A stretch of 64,000 nt of DNA from Leptolinea sp. UBA5203 (GTDB taxonomy: Bacteria; Chloroflexota; Anaerolineae; Anaerolineales; Anaerolineaceae), in contig DHVR01000037.1 of assembly GCA_002412765.1 (NCBI GenBank), positions 1-64,000 on the forward strand. The letters are read 5' to 3'. The notes beneath the pieces are model-generated. The model saw only the letters and a program-made list of their open reading frames with translations, made no database searches and was not told the DNA's origin. Position numbers and translations under genes: made by a program. Within the stretch, counting starts at the first letter, position 1. Each line of letters opens with the position of its first letter. Below, piece after piece: positions 50,521 through 58,976 of this stretch.

Positions 50521-51741
50521 ATGAGTGAATATATTAATAATACAGAAAAACGAAAAGTCTTAATTAAAGATCTTTTAAAACGAATCCATGCCGGCACTCC
50601 TGTTGAGGCATTAAAGAACGAGTTTTCCAGTTTACTTGAAGAAACCAACGCCGCCGAGATCACCCAGGTTGAGCAGATGTTAATTGAAGAAGGCATGCCC
50701 GCCGAGGAAATTCAACACCTTTGTGATGTACATGTACTTTTATTCAAAGACACCTTGAACGAGACTCAATCCCCAGAGACCATGCCGGGGCACCCCATCC
50801 GTAATTATCTGCTGGAGAACCAAGCTGTTCGTTCCAGGTTGGAAGCTCTGGCAACAATCAGCACCCATCTGGATTCTTCGGCCACGGTGGAAAAAATTCA
50901 AGTATTAAAACAACTCATTCAAACCATAGCCACTTTTGAAAAGCATTATGCCCGTAAGGAAAATATACTTTTCCCTTATCTCGAAAAGAAGGGCTTCGCT
51001 GGTCCCAGCACGGTGATGTGGGGAATCCACGATCAAATTCGCCTGGATTGGAAAAAGGCGCTCGTTTTGTTAGGCCAAAATGTGAATGATCCAAAAGCGA
51101 ATGCGGTTGAAATTAAGAAACTTACCCAACAATTTGCAGAGAAAATGCAGGAAATGATTTACAAAGAGGAAAAAATTCTCTTCCCGGCAGCCATTGAACG
51201 CCTGACAGAAGCCGAATGGATGCAGATTGCCGAACAGGAAGGCGAAATTGGGTTTTGCTTTATCCAACCCGAAACCAAAGCACAGACTGCCACAGAGCCA
51301 GCAGCGGTCAAACCAGAACCTCAGCGAATCTCAGAAGGTCAATTCCCGTTGGACACCGGCGCATTAACCGTTCAACAAATCAACTTAATGATCCGGGCCT
51401 TGCCTGTGGATATCACCTTTGTGGATGAAAATGACGAAGTACGGTTCTTCTCCCTGACCAAGGATCGAGTCTTCCAGCGATCCCCTGCCATCATCGGCAG
51501 AAAAGTACAGAATTGCCACCCACCCCAAAGTGTGGACAAAGTCCAAAAAATATTGCTGGATTTCAAGAGCGGCGCCCGCGACGAAGCCGAATTCTGGATT
51601 CAAATGGGTGAAAAGTTTGTGGTCATCACCTACTATGCTTTGAGGGATGAAGACGGCACCTATCGCGGCACCGTGGAAGTCTCCATGGATGCAGCCCACC
51701 TGCGCGGTTTGCAAGGCGAGCGTCGTTTACTGGACGATTGA
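50521..51741 (+). CDS. DUF438 + hemerythrin + PAS domain protein
   Basis: A 406-aa soluble protein. Residues ~12-75 are DUF438 (LKRIHAGTPVEALKNEFSSL). Residues ~90-235 are a hemerythrin-like four-helix bundle with candidate iron ligands in GHPIRNYLLEN, EKHYARKENILFPYLE, WGIHDQIR and KEEKILFPAA. Residues ~280-400 are a PAS domain of the type fused to these proteins (LPVDITFVDENDEVRFFS, HPPQSVDKV). Such proteins are thought to sense oxygen, nitric oxide or iron state; there is no output domain. TGGAGG precedes the ATG. Confidence 0.9.
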   Translation: MSEYINNTEKRKVLIKDLLKRIHAGTPVEALKNEFSSLLEETNAAEITQVEQMLIEEGMPAEEIQHLCDVHVLLFKDTLNETQSPETMPGHPIRNYLLENQAVRSRLEALATISTHLDSSATVEKIQVLKQLIQTIATFEKHYARKENILFPYLEKKGFAGPSTVMWGIHDQIRLDWKKALVLLGQNVNDPKANAVEIKKLTQQFAEKMQEMIYKEEKILFPAAIERLTEAEWMQIAEQEGEIGFCFIQPETKAQTATEPAAVKPEPQRISEGQFPLDTGALTVQQINLMIRALPVDITFVDENDEVRFFSLTKDRVFQRSPAIIGRKVQNCHPPQSVDKVQKILLDFKSGARDEAEFWIQMGEKFVVITYYALRDEDGTYRGTVEVSMDAAHLRGLQGERRLLDD

Positions 51742-51874
51742 TATATTTTTTTCACACGATTTGAACTTCGCTATCCTCAAAGGATTGGTACAATTACTCC
51801 AGTAACAAAGATTACAGGAATGATTGTGCTGATCCTTTATTGTTTGGGCATTTTCCAGTACAGTCCGATGGTTC

Positions 51875-52642
51875 ATGAGCGATAAAAATATTTATCACAT
51901 TTTAGGAGTTAATTACGAAGCGGATCAAAGCACAATTGAGATCGCTTATCGTCAATTAGCCCTGCTTTACCACCCGGATCGGAACCACGCCAAGGAAGCG
52001 GCAACCTTGATGGCGGATATTAATCATGCCTATGAAATTTTAAAGAACAGGGAACGAAGAAAGAAATACGATCGGGAACATCTATTCCGGCAAACCGTGC
52101 GCACCCCTCCTGCTCCCATGAAACCCATTATCCATCATCGTAAATGGGAACCCCGCACTGAGGACACCCAGCCAAAAGATATTCAGGCATTCATTATAGA
52201 ACTGCATTATCATCCATACGCCATTGAATTGGATGCCATCATCTCCGTACTGCCAGCCAAAACCATTCGCTGGGTACAGGAGAAACCGAATTGGATCGCC
52301 GGGGTCATTGAACACCAGGGCAAGTTTTACCCCGCCGGCGATTTGCGCGAATTGTTGGACCTCAGCCTGCCGGAAACAACCAAGAACGAACCCTATTTAC
52401 TTTGTCGAATTCAAGGCGTTGAAATCGCGCTGAAGATTGATAAAGCAGTAAAAACCACCCTAATCCCAGCCAATGCCATTAAAGCCGTACCGAGTTTTGA
52501 TGAGGATCAGACCCTCAGTTTTGTCAACGGTCTTTTCCTGGAGGGAGACCAGGTGATTCTTTTCCTCAATCTGGGTGGATTATTCACTCCCAGTCAATGG
52601 GAAGAATTGAATGAATTCACAACGACTTTAAAATTAACTTAA
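51875..52642 (+). CDS. J-domain protein fused to a CheW-like domain
   Basis: A 255-aa protein with an unusual architecture. Residues ~4-70 are a complete J domain (YHILGVNYEADQSTIEIAYR, then the HPD motif in LLYHPDRNHA, and INHAYEILKNRERRKKYDRE). Residues ~105-250 match the CheW fold: FIIELHYHPYAIELDAIISV, IAGVIEHQGKFYPAGDLREL, CRIQGVEIALKID and VNGLFLEGDQVILFLNLGGL. There are no chemotaxis genes in the window. The J domain should stimulate a DnaK partner; the CheW part would dock on a receptor or kinase. The SD is weak. The stop overlaps the convergent ABC gene by four bases. Confidence 0.85.
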   Translation: MSDKNIYHILGVNYEADQSTIEIAYRQLALLYHPDRNHAKEAATLMADINHAYEILKNRERRKKYDREHLFRQTVRTPPAPMKPIIHHRKWEPRTEDTQPKDIQAFIIELHYHPYAIELDAIISVLPAKTIRWVQEKPNWIAGVIEHQGKFYPAGDLRELLDLSLPETTKNEPYLLCRIQGVEIALKIDKAVKTTLIPANAIKAVPSFDEDQTLSFVNGLFLEGDQVILFLNLGGLFTPSQWEELNEFTTTLKLT

Positions 52643-54459
52643 CCCATCATGGTGTACAACTGAGCATAGCGCCCATTCAAAGCCATTAGTTCATCATGTG
52701 TTCCTTGCTCTGCAATCCGCGCGTGTTCCATCACCAAAATCAAATCCGCGTTCACAATGGTGGACAGGCGGTGTGCAATCGCAAAGGACGTGCGCCCTTT
52801 CAGCAGCACCTGCAAGGCATCCTGGATAAGAAGCTCGGTCTGGGTATCAATACTGGAAGTTGCTTCATCCAGAATCAAGATTCTGGGATTGGCAATCAGC
52901 GCCCTGGCGAAGGAAATCAACTGGCACTGACCCACGGAAAGATTCCCGCCGCCCTCGCCAACATTGGTGTCATAACCTTGGGACAGGCCGATGATGAATG
53001 GATGCGCGCCAACTGCTTTCGCTGCACTTTCCACTTCCTCGTCACTAGCATCCAGCCGCCCAAAGCGGATATTCTCGCGGATGGAATCTGAAAACAGGAA
53101 AGGATCCTGCAGTACGATCCCCATTTGTCGGCGTAAACTGTGTTGGGTAACGGTACGAATATCCGTCCCGTCAATGCGGATGATGCCGGTGGTCGGGTCA
53201 ATGAAGCGCGATATCAATTTAACCAGGGTCGATTTTCCGGCGCCGGTTTCGCCTACCAGGGCAATGGTTTGGCCGGGTTGAATCGTCAACTGAATATGGC
53301 TCAAAACCTCATCCTGCCCTTCTTCATAACTAAAACTGACATCCTCGAAGCTGACTTCCCCGCGTATGGTGCCCAATGTCGCGGCATCAGGGGCATCTTC
53401 CACATCCGCTCTTTCATTCAGCATACGCACAATTCGCTCCCCGCTGGTCATCGTGCGTTCGAAGCTGTCATAACGCTGGCTCAAATCCCGGATGGGATCA
53501 AAAAAGCGATTGATATATAAAACAAAGGCCACCAGAATACCCGGGGTAATTTCTTCACCCAGCACCGCGTTGCCCCCAAACCAGATCACCAATGCCATGG
53601 CAATGCTGCCCAGTAAATCCACCGAGGGAAAAAAGTACGAAATCATTTTTACCACACCCAGGTTGGCGTTTAAATTATATTTATTAACCACCTCATTAAA
53701 ATGCGTGTAATTGGTTTGCTCACGCGCAAAGGACTGCACCACGCGGACGGCATTAATGTTTTCCGCCAGAACGGAATTAACCCAACTGATTGCCACCCGC
53801 GCTTTTTGATACCCCTGGCGGGCATTCATGCGAAAGATCACTGCAAATGCGATCATGATGGGCAGGACGGTAAACGTCAGCAAGGATAATTTCACATCCA
53901 TAGACAGCATGGTGACCAGAATACCGATCAGCATAAAGAAGTCACGGAAAATAGCCAGCAGCGACCAGACCAGAAAATCACGCAGCACATTGACGTCATT
54001 AATCACGCGGGTGATCACGCGGCCCACACTAAAGCGGCTGAAAAAGTTCAGCGAGAGCACCTGAAGATGGGCAAAAAGCCGCTCGCGAAAATCATAAATG
54101 ATGGATTGCCCGACCCGCGACATGATGGAGAAGCGAAAATAAATCGAAGCCCATTGCACCATACTGACCAGGACATAATAAATCACAGCCAGGAGCAAAC
54201 GCTGGGGGTCTGCCGCGGCAATGCCGTCATCCAAAGCCATCTTTACAAAATAAGGTCCCGCCACCAAGGTAACGGCGGTCAGCAGATTAAGGAACATGGC
54301 AAAAAATATCTGCCAAAAATATGGCCGGATCATTTCCCAGAGTGTACGCATCACGTCCCGGTTATACAGGGTGCCGTAGACGTTATCCAACTGTTTGGGT
54401 GGATTGACATCCGTGTGAATAGGATCAGATGTGAGTGAGGGGGTGGTTTGTGTGCTCAA
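52639..54459 (-). CDS. ABC exporter half-transporter, consensus-site subunit
   Basis: A 606-aa protein with six membrane helices (~55-325) and an ATPase domain (~355-595). Walker A GETGAGKSTLVK, Walker B with catalytic Glu (ILILDEATSSID) and switch His (FAIAHRLSTI) are intact, but the signature is LSVGQCQL instead of LSGGQ. Its partner has the opposite pattern, so together they form one active and one degenerate ATP site, as in heterodimeric exporters of the TM287/288, LmrCD and BmrCD type. The start overlaps the partner's stop (ATGA). Substrate unknown; drugs or lipids are typical. Confidence 0.93.
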   Translation of the reverse strand: MSTQTTPSLTSDPIHTDVNPPKQLDNVYGTLYNRDVMRTLWEMIRPYFWQIFFAMFLNLLTAVTLVAGPYFVKMALDDGIAAADPQRLLLAVIYYVLVSMVQWASIYFRFSIMSRVGQSIIYDFRERLFAHLQVLSLNFFSRFSVGRVITRVINDVNVLRDFLVWSLLAIFRDFFMLIGILVTMLSMDVKLSLLTFTVLPIMIAFAVIFRMNARQGYQKARVAISWVNSVLAENINAVRVVQSFAREQTNYTHFNEVVNKYNLNANLGVVKMISYFFPSVDLLGSIAMALVIWFGGNAVLGEEITPGILVAFVLYINRFFDPIRDLSQRYDSFERTMTSGERIVRMLNERADVEDAPDAATLGTIRGEVSFEDVSFSYEEGQDEVLSHIQLTIQPGQTIALVGETGAGKSTLVKLISRFIDPTTGIIRIDGTDIRTVTQHSLRRQMGIVLQDPFLFSDSIRENIRFGRLDASDEEVESAAKAVGAHPFIIGLSQGYDTNVGEGGGNLSVGQCQLISFARALIANPRILILDEATSSIDTQTELLIQDALQVLLKGRTSFAIAHRLSTIVNADLILVMEHARIAEQGTHDELMALNGRYAQLYTMMG

Positions 54460-56189
54460 CTTTCCTGCTCCCTCAGCTGTAATTCGTAGATATTGCGATA
54501 CAAACCATTTAGCGCCAATAGTTCCTCATGGGTGCCGCGTTCTGCAATGCGGCCGTCCTGCATCACCAGGATCAAATCCGCGCGGCGTACGGTGCTTAAG
54601 CGTTGGGCAATCACGAAAGTGGTTCGGCCTTCCATTAACTTCATCAGGGCTTCCTGAATAATTTTTTCGGTTTTCATGTCCACACTGGAGGTGGAATCAT
54701 CCAGAATGAGAATGCGCGGGTCCAATAAAATGGCGCGGGCAATGGCAATACGCTGGCGCTGCCCACCGGAGAGGGTGGTACCACGTTCGCCGATCATCGT
54801 ATCATACTGCTCGGGCAGCTCCATGATAAAATCATGCGCCTGAGCGGCTTTAGCCGCCGCGATAATGTCCAGCATAGTAATATTCGGTTTCCCATAGGAG
54901 ATGTTTTCACGGATGGTGGTGGAAAACAACAGCGAAGTTTGCAGCACAATGCCAATCTGTTTGCGCAAGGTCTCCAGCTCCAACAGGCGCGTATCAAAAC
55001 CGTCGATGCGTACAGAACCTTTATCTACATCATAAAATCGGGGAATCAAATTGACCAGGGAAGTTTTACCGGACCCGGTCGGGCCGATCAACGCCACGAC
55101 CTGATTGGGTTCAATGACCAGGTTGATATTTTCCAGAGCTGACACAGGTTCGCTGGCATAGCGCAGACTGACATTCTCGAAGGCTACCTTACCGCGAATA
55201 GACTCCAATATAATGGCATTCTCGGGAGAAACGATCTCGGGGCGAGTTTGTAACACTTCAAAAGTTCGCTTGATTCCGGCTGCCGCCTCGCCAGCCTGAT
55301 TGACCAGCCAGGATAGCTGCTGTGCCGGTTCGGCGAACAATAACAAATAGCTGTTAAACGCCACCAACTCGCCCAAGGTTAACTGCTTTTGCATCACCAT
55401 CTGACCACCAAACCAGAGGATCAAAATAGTGACCAGCGCTACCAACAAGTTGGTGGTGGGAACCACACGGGCAAATTCCTGTACGGTACGAATTTGAGCA
55501 TTATATAATTTGCGATTGGATCGATTAAATCGTTCGTTCTCAAAATCCTCTCGGGCAAAGGCGCGTACAACCTGGGCGCCAATGACGTTTTCCTGCAAAC
55601 GGGAGGAGACTTCCCCCATAGTGTCATCGACCTCGTAAAACAGTTTACCCACCCGCTGCCCAAAGGAGATGGTCATGCGCAGCATCGGCAGGATGGGCAG
55701 CATGGCAATCAGAGCCAGCTTCCAGTTGCTAATGAAGAGAATGACCGTCACGCCCAGCATCAGAACGATGGTCTGCAGCAGATTCATTAATCCGCTGGCG
55801 GTGAAATTCTGGATGGCACTGACATCTTCAATACAGCGGCTGATCAGTTGGCCGCTTTGCACTGAATCGTGATAACTGAAGGGTAAATGCTGAATATGAT
55901 TATAGAGGCGGTTGCGTAAATCATAGGCAATTTTATGCGCAATGCCGTGGGTTCGCAGGATACGCCGGTTGATTAGAATGGCTTTGAGCACCCCCAGACC
56001 GATGACGACAAGCGCCGCCTGAAAGAGAAAGGCTCGTTCCTGTTGTACCAAACCGCGATCAATCACCTGCTCAATAATCTTCGGCAGAATCATGTCTATC
56101 GCTGTGTAAGCAAATAATAAACTGGTTGCAATCAGCAAGGAGGTTCGGTAGGGATGGATCAAAGACCGAAGTTTTTCTATGGGAAACAT
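54456..56189 (-). CDS. ABC exporter half-transporter, degenerate-site subunit
   Basis: A 577-aa partner of the previous gene: membrane domain ~15-310, ATPase ~335-570. Walker A GPTGSGKTSLVN and signature LSGGQRQRIAIARAI are intact, but the catalytic Glu is Asp (ILILDDSTSSVD) and the switch His is Gln (FVIAQRLSTV). These substitutions mark the low-activity site of heterodimeric exporters. First gene of a two-gene operon; upstream is a TATAAT on the minus strand (56255-56250) with an unclear -35. Confidence 0.93.
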   Translation of the reverse strand: MFPIEKLRSLIHPYRTSLLIATSLLFAYTAIDMILPKIIEQVIDRGLVQQERAFLFQAALVVIGLGVLKAILINRRILRTHGIAHKIAYDLRNRLYNHIQHLPFSYHDSVQSGQLISRCIEDVSAIQNFTASGLMNLLQTIVLMLGVTVILFISNWKLALIAMLPILPMLRMTISFGQRVGKLFYEVDDTMGEVSSRLQENVIGAQVVRAFAREDFENERFNRSNRKLYNAQIRTVQEFARVVPTTNLLVALVTILILWFGGQMVMQKQLTLGELVAFNSYLLLFAEPAQQLSWLVNQAGEAAAGIKRTFEVLQTRPEIVSPENAIILESIRGKVAFENVSLRYASEPVSALENINLVIEPNQVVALIGPTGSGKTSLVNLIPRFYDVDKGSVRIDGFDTRLLELETLRKQIGIVLQTSLLFSTTIRENISYGKPNITMLDIIAAAKAAQAHDFIMELPEQYDTMIGERGTTLSGGQRQRIAIARAILLDPRILILDDSTSSVDMKTEKIIQEALMKLMEGRTTFVIAQRLSTVRRADLILVMQDGRIAERGTHEELLALNGLYRNIYELQLREQES

Positions 56190-56285
56190 AAATTACTCGC
56201 TACAATGAAGAAGTTTTCGAATGGAAGTCGAATGTCGGTGTTAATTTGAATTATACTTTACTTTTTGAGCACCTTTAAAAAAGAG

Positions 56286-56306
56286 TCTGATCATGTTATG
56301 ATCAGA
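56286..56306. promoter_or_regulatory. 21-bp palindrome between the divergent exporter and permease genes
   Basis: TCTGATCAT (56286-56294) and ATGATCAGA (56298-56306) are perfect repeats around GTT. No T-run follows, so an operator shared by the divergent genes is likely. No regulator gene is adjacent. Confidence 0.45.
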
Positions 56307-56339
56307 AGCATAAATTTATCCGGTTTTTAGAGGTGCAGT

Positions 56340-57257
56340 ATTAATACAGCAAATTTCATCCCGGCTTTTGTCACCATTTTTTTCATCCTGGGCCTGGGTT
56401 TTATCGTTCAGAAGAAAAAACCATTCACATCCGAAGCCTTAAATCAGCTCTCCACCCTGGTCGTCAGCGGGGTCATGCCGTTCTATATTTTTTATACCAC
56501 TGCGACCAATACCACCCTGCAACTGCTTAATAAAGCTCCTCTGCTGATTTTAATAGGTGCCATCGTCCCATTTGTTACATTTTTATTGGCCCCCATCTTT
56601 ATTAAATTACTGAAAGTCCAACCCCCACAACAGCCTTCTTTCGCATTCTGTCTCATGTATGCCAATACTGGCTTTTTAGGTATACCCATTTGCAGTTTGC
56701 TCTTCGGCTCTGAGGGCGCTTTTTATGCCGTGATGTACAATTTCGGAACCACCCTGATTATTTTGTCATTCGGTGTCTGGACCTTAAGCGGCGGCGGAAA
56801 AAACACCCTGCGAAACTTGCTGGTCAATCCGCTCATTTGGAGCATGCTAGCCGGGATTCTAATCGCAATCAGCGGCATTCATCTTCCCGAGTGGGTATTA
56901 AATCCACTTACCACGATTGGTAACTCCACCCTGCCCATTGCCCTGTTGGTGGCTGGGGCCCAAATTGGAAACATCCCCCTGGAAAAGAACGGTTACACCC
57001 CTATGGTAATCTTTGTCACTTTTAGTCGATTAATGCTGCTTCCAGGGATATTGTTACTGGTCTTTTTCCTCTTGGGTTGGCATGATACGGATCATCAGGT
57101 GATGGTGCTGCAGGCTGCCATGCCGGTAGGGATTGCCTCCACCATTTTAGCTAATCGCTATCAGGCGGATGGCCATTTTGCTGCCATCGCCACCGTTTGG
57201 ACTACCCTGCTGGCTTTGATCAGCCTGCCCTTGATTGCTTTTCTATTCTTCTCATAA
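56340..57257 (+). CDS. AEC-family permease (auxin efflux carrier type), probable ATT start
   Basis: A 305-aa transporter with about ten membrane helices. The first ATG in frame is 56475, but the frame is open back to a TAG at 56328 and that segment encodes a proper first helix (FIPAFVTIFFILGLGFIVQK) plus the family-typical LNQLSTLVVSGVMP stretch. Only from ATT 56340 (AGAGGTG upstream, about five bases) does the protein reach the usual ~305 aa. The conserved second-half segment GNSTLPIALLVAGAQIG is present. Members export or import organic anions such as malate; the substrate here is unknown. ATT initiation is rare but known (infC). Confidence 0.85.
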   Translation: MNTANFIPAFVTIFFILGLGFIVQKKKPFTSEALNQLSTLVVSGVMPFYIFYTTATNTTLQLLNKAPLLILIGAIVPFVTFLLAPIFIKLLKVQPPQQPSFAFCLMYANTGFLGIPICSLLFGSEGAFYAVMYNFGTTLIILSFGVWTLSGGGKNTLRNLLVNPLIWSMLAGILIAISGIHLPEWVLNPLTTIGNSTLPIALLVAGAQIGNIPLEKNGYTPMVIFVTFSRLMLLPGILLLVFFLLGWHDTDHQVMVLQAAMPVGIASTILANRYQADGHFAAIATVWTTLLALISLPLIAFLFFS

Positions 57258-57261
57258 AATA

Positions 57262-57286
57262 AAAAACAGGCCCGCGAGCCTGTTTT
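57262..57286. terminator. Bidirectional terminator
   Basis: AAAAACAGGC (57262-57271) and GCCTGTTTT (57278-57286) between the convergent permease and rubredoxin genes. Confidence 0.88.
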
Positions 57287-57293
57287 ATTGGTC

Positions 57294-57458
57294 TTAGATG
57301 GTCACCAGTTCGAACATATCCTTGGTCACGCCGCACTCGGGGCATGTCCAATCCTCAGGTAAATCTTCAAAAGCTGTTCCAGGAGCAATGCCGCTTTCCG
57401 GATCCCCCAACGCAGGATCATAAATATAATCACATGCCATACAAGCCCATTTTTCCAT
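57294..57458 (-). CDS. Rubredoxin
   Basis: A 54-aa electron carrier with one Fe(Cys)4 site, too short for common ORF cut-offs. The two Cys pairs are WACMACDYIYDP (Cys6, Cys9) and DWTCPECGVTKDMF (Cys39, Cys42), and GDPESGIAPGTAFEDLPEDW is the canonical middle. Length and spacing match the family exactly. GGAGG lies eight bases before the ATG. It stands alone; likely partners in anaerobes are rubrerythrin, superoxide reductase or flavodiiron proteins, none seen in the window. Confidence 0.96.
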   Translation of the reverse strand: MEKWACMACDYIYDPALGDPESGIAPGTAFEDLPEDWTCPECGVTKDMFELVTI

Positions 57459-57483
57459 CAGTATACCTCCATTGATCTGTATC

Positions 57484-58012
57484 GATAATAATGTTATAGC
57501 TGATTATTCCATTTAGGGCAATCCCTTTGACAAACAATGGGGTTGGATCGTTAAGACCCTAAGGGCTATATAAACACGTAGGAGCTGTTCAAAAAGTAAG
57601 GCGTGCATTGGGTAGCCGGTTGTTGGACACGCACCCATCCGATTGGCGAGACGGAGTGTGAGGTGGGCATGTCCGGCGTGACGATCACATTGCAGAGAAA
57701 GTACCCATCATACGTAGGGGTAGGTCTGAGACCTACCCCTACGCCGGTCAGAACTCTTTTTTATTTTTGGCGGGTATTACGCAATTTGCGCTCATTCAGT
57801 ATCATTTAAATCTATAGGATAATTTCATATTGGTTTCGTCATCAACCAAATTTACCCTACCTATTTTTTTTACTGGATTTTTCCTCATCTCAATAATAGT
57901 TTATCAATAGTTTCTTAGGGTCTGATTATTAACACACCTTGTATAAATCCAATTCCAGAACTTGTGCAATATTAGATATAATTAATCCCAACAAGACGAT
58001 CCTTCCCTGATC
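57484..58012. other. Intergenic region with repeat sequence
   Basis: Over 500 bases without a convincing gene. The imperfect inverted pair GGACACGCACCCATCC (57625 region) and GGTGGGCATGTCC (57662-57674) and the palindrome at 57713-57743 suggest stacked repeat elements. A 68-codon frame inside reads through the palindrome and is not credible. Confidence 0.5.
57713..57743. repeat. 31-bp palindrome
   Basis: CGTAGGGGTAGGTCT and AGACCTACCCCTACG are exact inverted repeats around a single G. The GTAGGGG outer arm is of the same style as other short palindromic repeats in the window, but the core differs from the AATTCATGAATT family. Confidence 0.85.
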
Positions 58013-58025
58013 CAAAGGAGTAAAC

Positions 58026-58751
58026 GTGCGGCGATCCACCCCCTTGCACCGTCCCATCGTACGAACGATTTTAAAATCCATCATTCATGTAGCCTTTTCC
58101 GTATTAACGGATTTTCGCATCCTTGGAAAAGAAAATATTCCAGCCGAAGGCGCTGCTCTGATCGTCTCCAATCATTTTAATTTTGTAGATCCAGTGGCTC
58201 TGATTCAGGCCTTTCCGCGCCGCCTGGATTTTATTGGGGGCACTGAATTACCTAACTCACCGCCCATTGTGCGCTTTATTCCCCGCATGTGGGGAGTTTA
58301 CAAAGTCCATCGTGGACGCAGTTCGCGGGATGCCTTGATGGATGGACTGACCAGTTTGAAAAATGGCCGCTTTCTGGCTATCTTTCCTGAAGGCGGCAGT
58401 TGGGCAACCGTATTACGCCCCGCCCGCCCCGGCACCGCCTTATTGGGTGTCCGCTCCGCAGCACCTATCCTGCCGGTTGGACTGGATGGTTTCACCAGCA
58501 TGTTTCCCCTAAGCGCAGGCAAACGAAATACCGTCACCGTCAGCATCGGAAAACCATTTTATTTGGTAAATCCTGGTGAAAATGCACGCATAGACCGGGA
58601 TCATCTGGAAGATATGGGACATACCATGATGCGGAAAATAGCCGAATTACTACCGCCCGAACAACGCGGTTATTACTCCGATGATCCTGCTATCCGGGAG
58701 GCAGCCAAAGGAACTGAAATTTACCCTTGGGATACCCTGATCGAAGCCTGA
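58026..58751 (+). CDS. 1-acylglycerol-3-phosphate acyltransferase-like protein (PlsC family)
   Basis: A 241-aa lysophospholipid acyltransferase-type enzyme. The catalytic motif HX4D is NHFNFVD; the glycerol-phosphate-binding block is FPEGGSW, with RPARPGTALLG following. It probably acylates a lysophospholipid at the cytoplasmic membrane face. The start is GTG 58026, with AAAGGAG eight bases before; no upstream ATG fits. A terminator follows directly, so it is monocistronic. Confidence 0.9.
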   Translation: MRRSTPLHRPIVRTILKSIIHVAFSVLTDFRILGKENIPAEGAALIVSNHFNFVDPVALIQAFPRRLDFIGGTELPNSPPIVRFIPRMWGVYKVHRGRSSRDALMDGLTSLKNGRFLAIFPEGGSWATVLRPARPGTALLGVRSAAPILPVGLDGFTSMFPLSAGKRNTVTVSIGKPFYLVNPGENARIDRDHLEDMGHTMMRKIAELLPPEQRGYYSDDPAIREAAKGTEIYPWDTLIEA

Positions 58752-58784
58752 TCTCAAGGGTTCTAGGTAAAAAATAATAGCATT

Positions 58785-58823
58785 ACGCAGACCTTGATGG
58801 ATATTGGTCTGCGTTTATTTTTT
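58785..58823 (+). terminator. Intrinsic terminator of the acyltransferase gene
   Basis: ACGCAGACC (58785-58793) pairs with GGTCTGCGT (58806-58814), followed by TTATTTTTT. Confidence 0.88.
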
Positions 58824-58976
58824 AATGCAATATGCAAAGTCAAACTGGAGTGAGCAAATATCATCCAATTATTTAACAGCTTGTATAATAATAGAAACAC
58901 AATCCAAAGTACGATAGTCAGTTGGCAGGCAGCAAGACCAGTAGGGTCAATTGATTTCACTAAACATGGAGAACCT

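Noticed and set aside
57603..57809. 68-codon frame in the intergenic region
   Set aside because: It translates through the 31-bp palindrome at 57713-57743 and has no SD or recognisable sequence.
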